From: Saccharicrinis sp.
Lineage (GTDB): Bacteria > Bacteroidota > Bacteroidia > Bacteroidales > Marinilabiliaceae
Direction: 5' to 3'
Assembly: GCA_024635555.1 (NCBI GenBank)
Contig: JAGXIO010000195.1
Span: 1-64,000 of the forward strand
Length of the DNA stretch: 64,000 bases
Part shown: positions 40,801-48,752 of the stretch, piece by piece
Numbering within the stretch: the first letter of the stretch is position 1
Layout: the number at the start of each line of letters is the position of its first letter
Notes under the pieces: model-generated
Databases searched by the model: none
Told to the model about the DNA's origin: nothing
What the model saw: the letters and a program-made list of their open reading frames with translations, nothing else
Position numbers and translations under genes: made by a program

Positions 40801-43800
40801 ATGAAATTTACCGAAGCCAAATTAGAACAAGTATTTATTGAACTATTACAAGAAGAAGGTTATGCCTATTTATCAGGTGATAAGATAGACAGAGCAGAGG
40901 AAGAGGTTTTAATTACAGAAGATTTAAAAGCCTTTCTGCAATATCAATATAATGCTGAAGGAATCACAGAATCGGAGATTGATTCCATTATCCGTGATTT
41001 AGAAAAACTACCGGCTTCGGATATCTACGAGACCAATAAAACTATCATGAAATGGATTTCCGATGGTTTCCTTCTAAAACGTGAAGATCATACTCAGAAA
41101 GACATCTATATTCAATTATTTGATTACACCTCCATCAATAAAAGCGAAGAAGCCTCGCCCCTACTATCGGGAGATGTGGCTATGGCTGCCGAACTACAAA
41201 CAAAATACAAAAAGAGCAACAATATTTTTAAGATTGTCACTCAACTTAAAATTCAAGGATATGAAAAACGAATTCCTGATGCCATATTATATATTAACGG
41301 AATTCCCTTAGTTGTTTTTGAGTTTAAAAGTGCTATTCGAGAAAACACCACCATTCACGATGCGTATGTTCAAATAATTACACGATACAAAAGAGATATA
41401 CCCGAACTCTTTAAATACAACGTATTTTGTGTGATTAGTGATGGTGTAAACAACAAGGCCGGATCTTTTTTTGCTCCTTATGAGTTCTTTTATGCGTGGC
41501 GATTTGTTGGCATTAATGGCAATGCTGGCAGTAATGGTGCTACTGGTAATGCTGGCATATATGGCAATACTGGCAAGGCTGTCAATGATGGTATTAACAG
41601 CATGTATTCCATGGTTCACGGTATGTTCAATAAAACAGACCTGTTGAATATTGTGCGAAACTTTATATATGTGCCAGACACTTCCCGAAAAGAGGAAAAG
41701 ATTGTTTGTCGTTATCCACAATATTATGCAGCTACCAAGCTATATGAAAATATAAAAAAAGAAATGCGCCCCTTAGGTTCCGGTAAAGGAGGTACTTACT
41801 TTGGAGCTACCGGTTGTGGCAAGAGCTATACCATGCTTTTCCTGACTCGGTTATTAATGAAAAGTAAGTTCTTCTCCAGTCCTACAATTGTATTAATTAC
41901 CGACCGAACTGATTTAGATGACCAATTATCATCTCAATTTACCAATGCCAAAGGGTATATAGGTGATAATACAGTTGTGAGCGTAGAAAGTCGGGCTGAT
42001 TTAAGAGAAAAGCTTCAGGGCAGAAATAGCGGTGGGGTCTTTCTTACAACCATCCATAAATTCACCGAAGATATTGAATTGCTTACAGAGCGAAGCAATG
42101 TCATTTGCATTTCGGATGAAGCACACCGAAGCCAGACTAACCTGAATCAGAAAATCAAGATTACTGATAAAGGACTAAAAAAGACTTATGGTTTTGCAAA
42201 GTATTTGCACGATTCCTTACCCAACGCAACCTATGTCGGTTTTACAGGAACTCCGGTTGATGCAACCTTGGATGTGTTTGGAGGAGTAGTTGATGCCTAT
42301 ACCATGACAGAATCGGTAGAGGATGAAATTACAGTTCGTTTAGTTTATGAAGGTCGCGCTGCTAAAATACTATTGGACAATAGAAAACTCCAAGAGATTG
42401 AAGATTATTACTCCAAATGTGCTGAGGATGGAGCAAATGAGCACCAAATAGAAGAGAGCAAAAAGGCTACTTCAAATATGAATTCCATTATTGGTGATCC
42501 TGACCGATTAAAAGCCCTGGCCGAAGATTTCGTTGTCCATTACGAAAAACGTGTTGAAGAAGGCGCAACGGTAAAAGGCAAAGCCATGTTTGTTTGTAGC
42601 AGTCGTGCCATTGCATTTGCCTTATATCAAAACATAATCGACCTTCGACCGGAATGGAACGAGATATTAACACATGCTCAAGGGGAAGAACTAACGGATA
42701 GGGAGCAAAAAGAAATAAAACCGATTGAGCGAGTTAAAAATATTATGACCCGGGGCAAGGATGATGAAAAAGACTTATACAATTTGTTGGGTTCCAAAGA
42801 GTATCGTAAAGAACTCGACCGGCAATTTAAAAATCCAAAATCCAACTTTAAAATTGCCATGGTCGTTGATATGTGGCTTACAGGTTTTGATGTTCCGTTT
42901 CTGGATACTATCTATATTGATAAACCGATTCAGCGTCACAATCTAATCCAGACCATTTCACGAGTAAACCGTAAATTTAAAGGCAAAGAAAAAGGTTTGG
43001 TAGTTGATTACATTGGAATCAAAAAGCAAATGAACCTGGCTCTGGCGCATTACAATAAAAAGGATAGTGAGAACTTCGAAGATATTGAACAATCCATTGT
43101 TGTGGTGAAAGATCATTTAGATTTGCTCGCGAAGATTTTCCATCAATTCGATACTACCCAATACTTTAATGGAACAGGCATTGAACAACTAAACACCTTG
43201 AATATGGCAGCTGAGTATGCCCAGGCTACACAAGAGCTTGAAAAGCGATTTATGTACCTGGTAAAACGCTTAAAAGCAGCATTTGATATTTGTTCCGGCA
43301 GCGAAGCCTTTTCAGAAAAAGAGAAAGACTTTATTCATTTCTATATCGCAGTTCGTTCCATTGTTTTTAAACTCACTAAAGGCGAAGCTCCTGATATTGA
43401 TCAGATGAATGCTAAAGTCCGGGAAATGATAAAAGATGCCATTGAAAGCGATGGTGTTGAAGAAATCTTTAAGTTGGGCGATGATAATAATTCAGAAGTG
43501 GATATTTTTAGTGATGATTACCTGGAAAAACTGAGTAAAATAAAACTGCCCAACACCAAGATCAAGTTACTTCAGAAACTATTGGCTAAAGCCATTGAAG
43601 ATTTTAAAAAGATTAATAAAATACAAGGAGTTAACTTCTCAAAGAAAATGCAAGTCTTGGTGGAACGCTACAATGAACGTAAAGAATCGGATGTCCTTCA
43701 AAGTGAGGTTCTGGAAGATTTTACGGATGAAATTATCGACTTATACCATGCCCTCCGAAAAGAAAAAGAATCCTATGGCGAACTGGGAATAGACTTCGAA

Positions 43801-44076
43801 GAAAAGGCATTTTACGACATTCTTAAGGCATTAGCTGTTAAGTATGATTTCAAATATCCAGAAGACAAACTATTACTACTCGCCAAAGAAGTTAAGACAG
43901 TAGTGGATGACAAAGCCAAATATACCGACTGGAGTAAACGTGATGATATCAAAGCAGAACTAAAAGTGGACCTAATCATCCTCCTTGCCGAAAATGACTA
44001 TCCTCCTGTAGATCGCGATGAAGTGTACAAAGAGATATTTGAACAGGCCGAGAATTTTAAGAAGAATCAGAGATAA
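40801..44076 (+). CDS. hsdR: Type I restriction-modification system endonuclease/translocase subunit
   Basis: 1091 residues. The PD-(D/E)xK nuclease core is I-P-D-A-I-L-Y-I-N-G-I-P-L-V-V-F-E-F-K (about 158-176). The SF2 helicase has Walker A G-A-T-G-C-G-K-S (about 334-341), I-S-D-E-A-H-R-S-Q (about 436-444) and V-G-F-T-G-T-P. The C-terminal helical part binds HsdM. Between nuclease and helicase, about residues 236-267 are a Gly/Asn/Ala-rich insertion coded by a degenerate repeat (41509-41600). All catalytic motifs are kept, so the enzyme is probably active. It follows the NACHT gene by 6 bases. Confidence 0.95.
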   Translation: MKFTEAKLEQVFIELLQEEGYAYLSGDKIDRAEEEVLITEDLKAFLQYQYNAEGITESEIDSIIRDLEKLPASDIYETNKTIMKWISDGFLLKREDHTQKDIYIQLFDYTSINKSEEASPLLSGDVAMAAELQTKYKKSNNIFKIVTQLKIQGYEKRIPDAILYINGIPLVVFEFKSAIRENTTIHDAYVQIITRYKRDIPELFKYNVFCVISDGVNNKAGSFFAPYEFFYAWRFVGINGNAGSNGATGNAGIYGNTGKAVNDGINSMYSMVHGMFNKTDLLNIVRNFIYVPDTSRKEEKIVCRYPQYYAATKLYENIKKEMRPLGSGKGGTYFGATGCGKSYTMLFLTRLLMKSKFFSSPTIVLITDRTDLDDQLSSQFTNAKGYIGDNTVVSVESRADLREKLQGRNSGGVFLTTIHKFTEDIELLTERSNVICISDEAHRSQTNLNQKIKITDKGLKKTYGFAKYLHDSLPNATYVGFTGTPVDATLDVFGGVVDAYTMTESVEDEITVRLVYEGRAAKILLDNRKLQEIEDYYSKCAEDGANEHQIEESKKATSNMNSIIGDPDRLKALAEDFVVHYEKRVEEGATVKGKAMFVCSSRAIAFALYQNIIDLRPEWNEILTHAQGEELTDREQKEIKPIERVKNIMTRGKDDEKDLYNLLGSKEYRKELDRQFKNPKSNFKIAMVVDMWLTGFDVPFLDTIYIDKPIQRHNLIQTISRVNRKFKGKEKGLVVDYIGIKKQMNLALAHYNKKDSENFEDIEQSIVVVKDHLDLLAKIFHQFDTTQYFNGTGIEQLNTLNMAAEYAQATQELEKRFMYLVKRLKAAFDICSGSEAFSEKEKDFIHFYIAVRSIVFKLTKGEAPDIDQMNAKVREMIKDAIESDGVEEIFKLGDDNNSEVDIFSDDYLEKLSKIKLPNTKIKLLQKLLAKAIEDFKKINKIQGVNFSKKMQVLVERYNERKESDVLQSEVLEDFTDEIIDLYHALRKEKESYGELGIDFEEKAFYDILKALAVKYDFKYPEDKLLLLAKEVKTVVDDKAKYTDWSKRDDIKAELKVDLIILLAENDYPPVDRDEVYKEIFEQAENFKKNQR
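41509..41600 (+). repeat. Degenerate GGCAATACTGGC-type repeat inside hsdR
   Basis: In-frame run of GGNAAT/GCTGGN words that gives the peptide pattern G-N-A-G-S-N-G-A-T-G-N-A-G. It sits in the loop between the nuclease and helicase domains, where HsdR proteins normally have a short acidic stretch. Confidence 0.85.
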
Positions 44077-44094
44077 ATATTTTTTTAAAAAAAA

Positions 44095-45572
44095 ATGAGT
44101 TTAATTTCCGATTATACAGACAAATTAAATAATTCTCACAAATATGATGTTCAATATGAATATCGGGAAGAAGAGTATTGGAATGAAGTGGATATAAGAA
44201 TCAGGACTGCCTCAGATAATGGCGAAGAACCATTCTCAGATATCTATGATTTAATTTCTGTAATGAAGAAATATAGAAGTTTTAATATTCCTTGTACTTT
44301 TCACATTTGTTCCGAAATAAACCATGTTGAGGATATTGATATTCCATTAGAGTTTTTCAACTGTATTTTTGTAAGTTATTGCTCATTTACAAATATTTCT
44401 TTTAAAAAATCAGTTGCTTTTTTAGAAAAGTAATATTTACATCAGGAGTAAGCTTTCAAGAAAGTACATTCTTAGACTCATTTATAATAAAAAAATGTGT
44501 TTTTAAAGAATCTGTCATATTTTGGAAATCGATCTTTATCAAAGAGGTGACATTAGAATTAAATAACTTTGAAAAGAAAGTATCTTTTAAAAAAGTAACC
44601 TTTAATGAATTAAGCTTTAGTAGTTTGTTGTTTAAAGATCTTGCTGTATTTTCATATTCAGATTTTAACACAATTAATAGGTTTGAAAATGTATCATTTG
44701 AGGGAAAAACAGAAGGGTATCAATTAAATTTTAATTGTCCATCCAAATTATCAAATGTTCAATTTCACAAACTTGTAGATTTTAACAACTCAAATTTTAA
44801 TGAAAATATATTATTTCACCGAATAGATTTTTTAGATCGTTCTTTTTTTTCAGGTTCAATTTTTAATAAGCAAGTATCTTTTCTGCACTGTAGAGTAAAC
44901 AGCAATACGGTTATTGACTTTGAGTCGGTTACATTTAATAATTCATTAGATATTTCAAGAGCAAACTTTGCATGCGTCATAAATTTCTGGAATATTAAGC
45001 TAAAGGAAGTAAATATTATCCCTTCGGAATTTAGCCTCTATCTAAATGATGATTTAATTGAAAGTTCACAAACTATAGCTGTTATAAATAAAGAAACACT
45101 TCAGAAAATAAGGGAGTCATATCGTATAATAAAGAAATCACTTCGTGATGCAGGAAATGAAATAAATGCGCTGAAATTCAAAGGTTACGAAATGACTGTT
45201 TATGAGAAAGAACTTTCCAATGGTGAAAAGGGGAAAACTATATTGTTTTTCAGTAAATGGTCTAACAAACATGGCTTAAGCTGGGGACGGGGAGTTGTAT
45301 TTACATTGTTATTTACCGCTGTTACATTGTATATATTTATGCTTTTCGCACAAAATATGCTTGTGTGGGAATGGTCTCCAGAATCTAGAAATCAGACCCT
45401 AACAGCTTTTGTCCAATTTTTAAACATTACTAATTGGAGCTTTAAACCATGGAGTATTGATTTAAGTAATGAATATCCTTGGGGATATTTAATTTTATTA
45501 GTAGGTAGAATATTCATAGGTTATGGATATTATCAAACAATCTCTGCTTTTAGAAGATTTGGAAAGAATTAA
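44095..45572 (+). pseudogene. Pentapeptide-like repeat protein with C-terminal membrane anchor, one frameshift
   Basis: The first part (44095-44433) ends in N-C-I-F-V-S-Y-C-S-F-T-N-I-S-F-K-K-S-V-A-F. The same pattern continues without a break in the next frame from about 44421 (V-I-F-T-S-G-V-S-F-Q-E-S-T-F-L-D-S-F) to 45572. Adding one T to the six-T run at about 44418-44423 restores a single frame of about 492 codons. The middle has F-x-x-x-x/F-N-N-S-x pentapeptide-like coils, and the C-terminal part has two transmembrane segments (V-V-F-T-L-L-F-T-A-V-T-L-Y-I-F and Y-L-I-L-L-V-G-R-I-F-I-G). It could be a membrane effector. The frameshift could be real, phase-variable or an assembly error. An internal ATG at 44547 might still give a shorter protein. 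18 bases after hsdR. Confidence 0.75.
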
Positions 45573-45583
45573 AGTAAAGCTGA

Positions 45584-46216
45584 ATGGAAAATAAATTAGC
45601 TGTAAAAAAATATAAGTCAATTGTAGAACGAGGCTTTAAAAGCTTTTTAGAACTGTTTTTAGTTTGTTGTTACTGGAATGATAAAACGTTAGTTAACTCA
45701 ACGATAATTGATTTTAAAATATTTAATTTTCAGTCACGTGGAATTGAAGAATGTTTAGAAGCATTTCAGTTAACGAAAGATTCAGATGATTTTTGCGGTA
45801 AACCGATAAGCGAGTTAGATTGTGCTTTAAAAACATGGTACAAAAACAATAATTTTGAACCTTATAAGAAATGGTTTATTGAAAACTTTGTAATTTCAAA
45901 AGAAGAGTTTGTGCTATGGTATAAAAATGACAAACATGATAGGCAATGTCATTATTGTAAGATAAAAGAAAGTGAAATTGCTAGGTTAATTGAAGCAAAT
46001 AGAATTAGTACTAAACGGTTAAGTACAAGAGGAAAGTATATAGAAGTAGATCGTCTTCAAGTAAACAAAGGATATGTAAAAGATAATATAGCTTTTTGTT
46101 GTTATTGGTGTAACAATGCCAAAACAGATGAATTTACAGAAAAGGAATTTAAAACTATTGGAAAAATAATAGGTGAAACGTTTAGGATCAGATTAGCCCA
46201 AATCGATAAAGAATAA
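45584..46216 (+). CDS. HNH endonuclease-like protein
   Basis: 210 residues. The C-terminal half has the HNH zinc layout: C-H-Y-C (about 122-125), then Y-I-E-V-D-R-L with the acidic metal site, N-K-G-Y-V-K-D-N-I-A-F-C-C-Y-W-C-N-N-A-K-T-D. The two C-x2-C pairs should bind the structural zinc. The N-terminal half is unknown. It starts 11 bases after the pentapeptide-like gene and ends 3 bases before the McrB-like stub, so it belongs to the defence run. Probably a DNA nuclease, either a modified-DNA restriction enzyme or the partner of its neighbour. Confidence 0.78.
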   Translation: MENKLAVKKYKSIVERGFKSFLELFLVCCYWNDKTLVNSTIIDFKIFNFQSRGIEECLEAFQLTKDSDDFCGKPISELDCALKTWYKNNNFEPYKKWFIENFVISKEEFVLWYKNDKHDRQCHYCKIKESEIARLIEANRISTKRLSTRGKYIEVDRLQVNKGYVKDNIAFCCYWCNNAKTDEFTEKEFKTIGKIIGETFRIRLAQIDKE

Positions 46217-46219
46217 GCT

Positions 46220-46716
46220 ATGCAAAACGAATCTAACATACAAGAACAATTTCTTCAAGAATGGCCTATTGAAAGGCTTAAAAAATGCGTCTAGAGGAGT
46301 ATTCAAACCTAGATAAATCAACATCTTTTTGTTATTGGTTAGAGTCAAAAACCATTGAACTAGGCGGAATTGGAGGAGGTTCAGCCTATAAGTTTGGTAT
46401 TTACAAACGACAATGGGATAAGGATGATAAACGTGAGGCCTATTCAACAGATGGGGAATATAGCTGGGTTAAAAAATATGGGAATAGTAGAGAAACTGCA
46501 TTTGAAATGGTTAGGGAGCTGATATGCAGAGTTGCGGAATATGCCAGTGATGGAAAGTTTAAAAAGATTGATGATATCGATTTAGGAGATGCTTATAAGT
46601 GGAAGATAGCTTTTCTTTATTCTAATGAACGTTTACTTCCTATCTATAAAAAAGAGGCTTTGCAGATTGCAGCTGAATCATTGGGGATTGATAAGGAACA
46701 ATCTTTAGGTGCATAA
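46220..46716 (+). pseudogene. N-terminal stub of a McrB-like AAA protein, frameshifted and truncated
   Basis: From the ATG at 46220, Q-E-Q-F-L-Q-E-W-P-I-E-R-L-K-K runs to a stop; the same protein continues in the next frame from 46285 as M-R-L-E-E-Y-S-N-L-D-K, then F-C-Y-W-L-E-S-K-T-x-E-L-G-G-I-G-G-G and Y-K-F-G-I-Y. This is the N-terminal domain found before the GTPase of some McrB-like restriction proteins. One extra A in the A-run at 46280-46285 would rejoin the frames. The protein then ends at about residue 165 (G-I-D-K-E-Q-S-L-G-A) without any Walker motif, and no McrC follows. So it is both frameshifted and cut off. It is possible that the domain now acts alone. Confidence 0.6.
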
Positions 46717-47402
46717 AGCAATTACGTTTCATATTGCTAGAAAGATATTTTAATGAATAGTTTGATGCTTAGTGCAAACCTTCAAACATTACAAGAAATG
46801 GAAGCTCCCAAAAAACCACAACATTTAAAAAACCACTTAAAATTACAGATGCTATAAAGAGTAAGGTGATGAATGAGACCTGAGATCGAGTATAGTAAAA
46901 TGATTTGTCTTCGTTTCCTTATGTCCCTAATTTAACGGCATATGGGAAAGAAGATGTTATTGGTTATAAGCCAATTGCTATTAGTATTTGACCGATATGA
47001 AAATACGGAATAACAATAGTTCATGAATACGAAACTACAATAAGTCAGAAGTACAAGAGTACAGAGTTACAACAATACAAAAGTCCAAAATTACAATAAT
47101 ACGTAAATACGGAACTACTGAAATATAATACTACAATAATATAGAACTACGGAGGTGGGTGGGCGGATTGGTAAGAAGGGGTGTTGGATAACCTATTAAT
47201 ATCTTCACTTAGACTTTTTACTTCCACATCTTCTTCCATAATAGCATTGGAAATCTTTAATCAACCCTAAAATATGGGTTGGTTCGAATATAATGTTTAG
47301 TTTTACATTTAGAACGAAATCTGATTATAACCTATCATTATGAATAAATACCACAAATACAATCAGGTCAATGGTTAGGTATTCATCAATACTTAACTAA
47401 AA
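46717..47402. other. Decayed gap after the defence run
   Basis: This 686-base region has no convincing gene. A short inverted repeat AGCAAT/ATTGCT (46717-46738) follows the stub. From about 47000 to 47150 there is a run of TACAATAATACGGAACTAC-like words. On the minus strand about 47165-47255 encodes A-I-M-E-E-D-V-E-V-K-S-L-S-E-D-I-N-R-L, which looks like the end of a lost protein. A hairpin CAACCC/GGGTTG lies at 47262-47281. Confidence 0.6.
47000..47155. repeat. Degenerate ~10-bp TACAATAATACGGAAC repeat
   Basis: Words such as ATACGAAACTACAATAA, AGTACAAGAGTACAGAG and AATACGGAACTAC follow each other without a strict period. Similar in style to the CAGT repeats at 16851-19306 but different in sequence. 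Confidence 0.7.
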
Positions 47403-47672
47403 ATGAAACATTTTGAGGAGGATTGTCCTCATAGATTAAAAGTAAAAACGAAGAAAGAATTCCGTCTTAGAAAAGCATTCGGTTACTATTATCCAGGTTT
47501 AGTTGATATTCCTAAGAAATTCAATAATGTAAGAATTTCAAGGATTCAAAACTACATTGAAGTAGGCGGTTGTCAGTTCTGTTATCCACATGGTAGAGAA
47601 ACCCCAAATTCTACTATGTCAAAAAGGCGTAACAGAAACTGGAAAAGGTATCGAAAGACAAGGTGGAAATGA
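47403..47672 (+). CDS. Small basic CxxC protein
   Basis: 89 residues, strongly basic. Contains G-G-C-Q-F-C-Y-P-H-G and a C-terminal K-R-R-N-R-N-W-K-R-Y-R-K-T-R-W-K tail; another Cys/His pair (C-P-H-R) near residue 8. It could bind zinc and nucleic acid. The gene on the minus strand at 47980 has a comparable C-x2-C plus basic tail. I do not recognise a named family. Confidence 0.45.
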   Translation: MKHFEEDCPHRLKVKTKKEFRLRKAFGYYYPGLVDIPKKFNNVRISRIQNYIEVGGCQFCYPHGRETPNSTMSKRRNRNWKRYRKTRWK

Positions 47673-47697
47673 GGAACAAGGCATCAGGTATGGTGCC

Positions 47698-47937
47698 TTA
47701 CTTCTTATTTAAAGCCTTATAATAAGCGCTTTTAAAAGCTTTTGAATTCTTTTCAACTTGATTTTCGGTGAAGACTTTTTCTTTTCTTGACTTATCTATA
47801 GTATAAGTTTTTTCATCCACAGCATAATCTAGATAATATACTTCAATATATTCAACAGTCACTCCTCTAAATTCTTGCTTAATATACTCATGTAATTCAT
47901 CGGTCAAATCACCGTCTCGAGTTATAATTTTTGTCAT
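47698..47937 (-). CDS. Hypothetical protein
   Basis: 79 residues, charged (T-K-I-I-T-R-D-G-D-L-T-D-E-L-H-E-Y-I-K-Q-E-F near the start). No family recognised. ATG start with a compact frame, 42 bases downstream of the small CxxC gene on the same strand. Confidence 0.4.
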   Translation of the reverse strand: MTKIITRDGDLTDELHEYIKQEFRGVTVEYIEVYYLDYAVDEKTYTIDKSRKEKVFTENQVEKNSKAFKSAYYKALNKK

Positions 47938-47979
47938 TGTGTTACTTTTGCGTTATAAGTTTAAGGCTTTAATTATCGA

Positions 47980-48243
47980 TTAATACCACCTAGCTCTTTT
48001 ATATTCCTTATTAATATCTTCAATAGTTGTGTGAGTTTCATTATTTGTCAATGAAAGACGAGCCTTTAATCTATTCTTTTTATTTTCAGACCTTTTATGA
48101 ATCGTTTTTATTCGACACCATTTGCACCCGCAATTTAAGGAGTGGTTTTTACTAAAGTAGTTTGTCCTCTTGTAAACCCAACCAAAAGAATCCCAGAGTT
48201 TCTTTCTTTTCTCAGCAAAATGTCTATCCCGATTTGTTAGCAT
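47980..48243 (-). CDS. Small basic CxxC protein
   Basis: 87 residues, basic. L-N-C-G-C-K-W-C-R-I-K-T is the only striking motif, followed by K-R-S-E-N-K-K-N-R-L-K-A-R. The layout (C-x2-C then K/R-rich helix) is like the plus-strand protein at 47403. Proteins with such a C-G-C-x2-C and Arg-rich tail occur as small hypotheticals in Bacteroidota. Probably binds nucleic acid; unproven. Confidence 0.45.
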   Translation of the reverse strand: MLTNRDRHFAEKRKKLWDSFGWVYKRTNYFSKNHSLNCGCKWCRIKTIHKRSENKKNRLKARLSLTNNETHTTIEDINKEYKRARWY

Positions 48244-48564
48244 TTTTTAAGTGTTTAGTCATGTTATATTTCAAAATACGCAGAGAGTCTGTATTCATGA
48301 TGCTCTCTAAAATGAACATATCCCAGGTTTCATTGATTTCTTTCTGTGTCACATTATCATGATGATGTTTATAAATCCAATAATCAATACTATAAGCTGT
48401 TTTGAGCAAATTCCAAGTGTATATCCGAACAATACTGACACAATCATAAGGGAAATGATAGATTCTTGTTATGTAAAAGAACAAAAGTTGTCAATAATAA
48501 GCAATGATTTATTAAATTTGTAGCTGAAATAATATTATAATTTTATGCGTCACTGACGCTTCTC

Positions 48565-48682
48565 CACAGAAAAACGACCAATTTTTAACTGAGAAGGAGA
48601 AGACAGAAAGTGAACGCACCTGATATGGGTGTGTTCCTTTCGCTTATTTAATCTTCTCGGGTGCTTGGTCGTACCTTCTGTG
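48565..48682 (+). ncRNA. Strongly structured RNA candidate (rod of nested helices)
   Basis: Four helices nest without crossing: CACAGAA (48565-48571) with TTCTGTG (48676-48682); ACGACCAA (48574-48581) with TTGGTCGT (48665-48672); GAGAAGA (48597-48603) with TCTTCTC (48652-48658); GAAAG plus GAACGCACC (48606-48620) with GGTGTGTTC plus CTTTC (48628-48641) and a short loop. One pair is G-U on the plus strand and would be C-A on the minus strand, which favours plus. It ends 70 bases before the zinc-ribbon gene, with another hairpin (48698-48735) in between. It may be a regulatory leader, a stand-alone small RNA, or a DNA hairpin element. No known family recognised. Confidence 0.55.
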
Positions 48683-48697
48683 ATTAGATATAGCAAA

Positions 48698-48735
48698 GGT
48701 TCATGCCCACCTTCATTTTTAGGGTATCGTGAACC
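48698..48735 (+). promoter_or_regulatory. Second hairpin in the leader of the zinc-ribbon gene
   Basis: GGTTCA (48698-48703) pairs with TGAACC (48730-48735), with CCC/GGG inside. It lies 17 bases before the start codon at 48753 and could control translation. Confidence 0.45.
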
Positions 48736-48752
48736 AATAAAGGAACGAGCCT

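Noticed and set aside
45584-46216. IscB or Cas9-like HNH protein with guide RNA
   Set aside because: The protein has only an HNH-type zinc domain and lacks RuvC motifs and a bridge helix; the structured RNA is over 2 kb away with another gene context.
48224-48484. Minus-strand 86-residue open frame
   Set aside because: Starts with TTG, overlaps the small CxxC gene and has no recognisable pattern; possible but not supported.
48565-48682. 6S RNA
   Set aside because: The rod shape is similar, but the large central open bubble and the expected length of about 180 bases are lacking.
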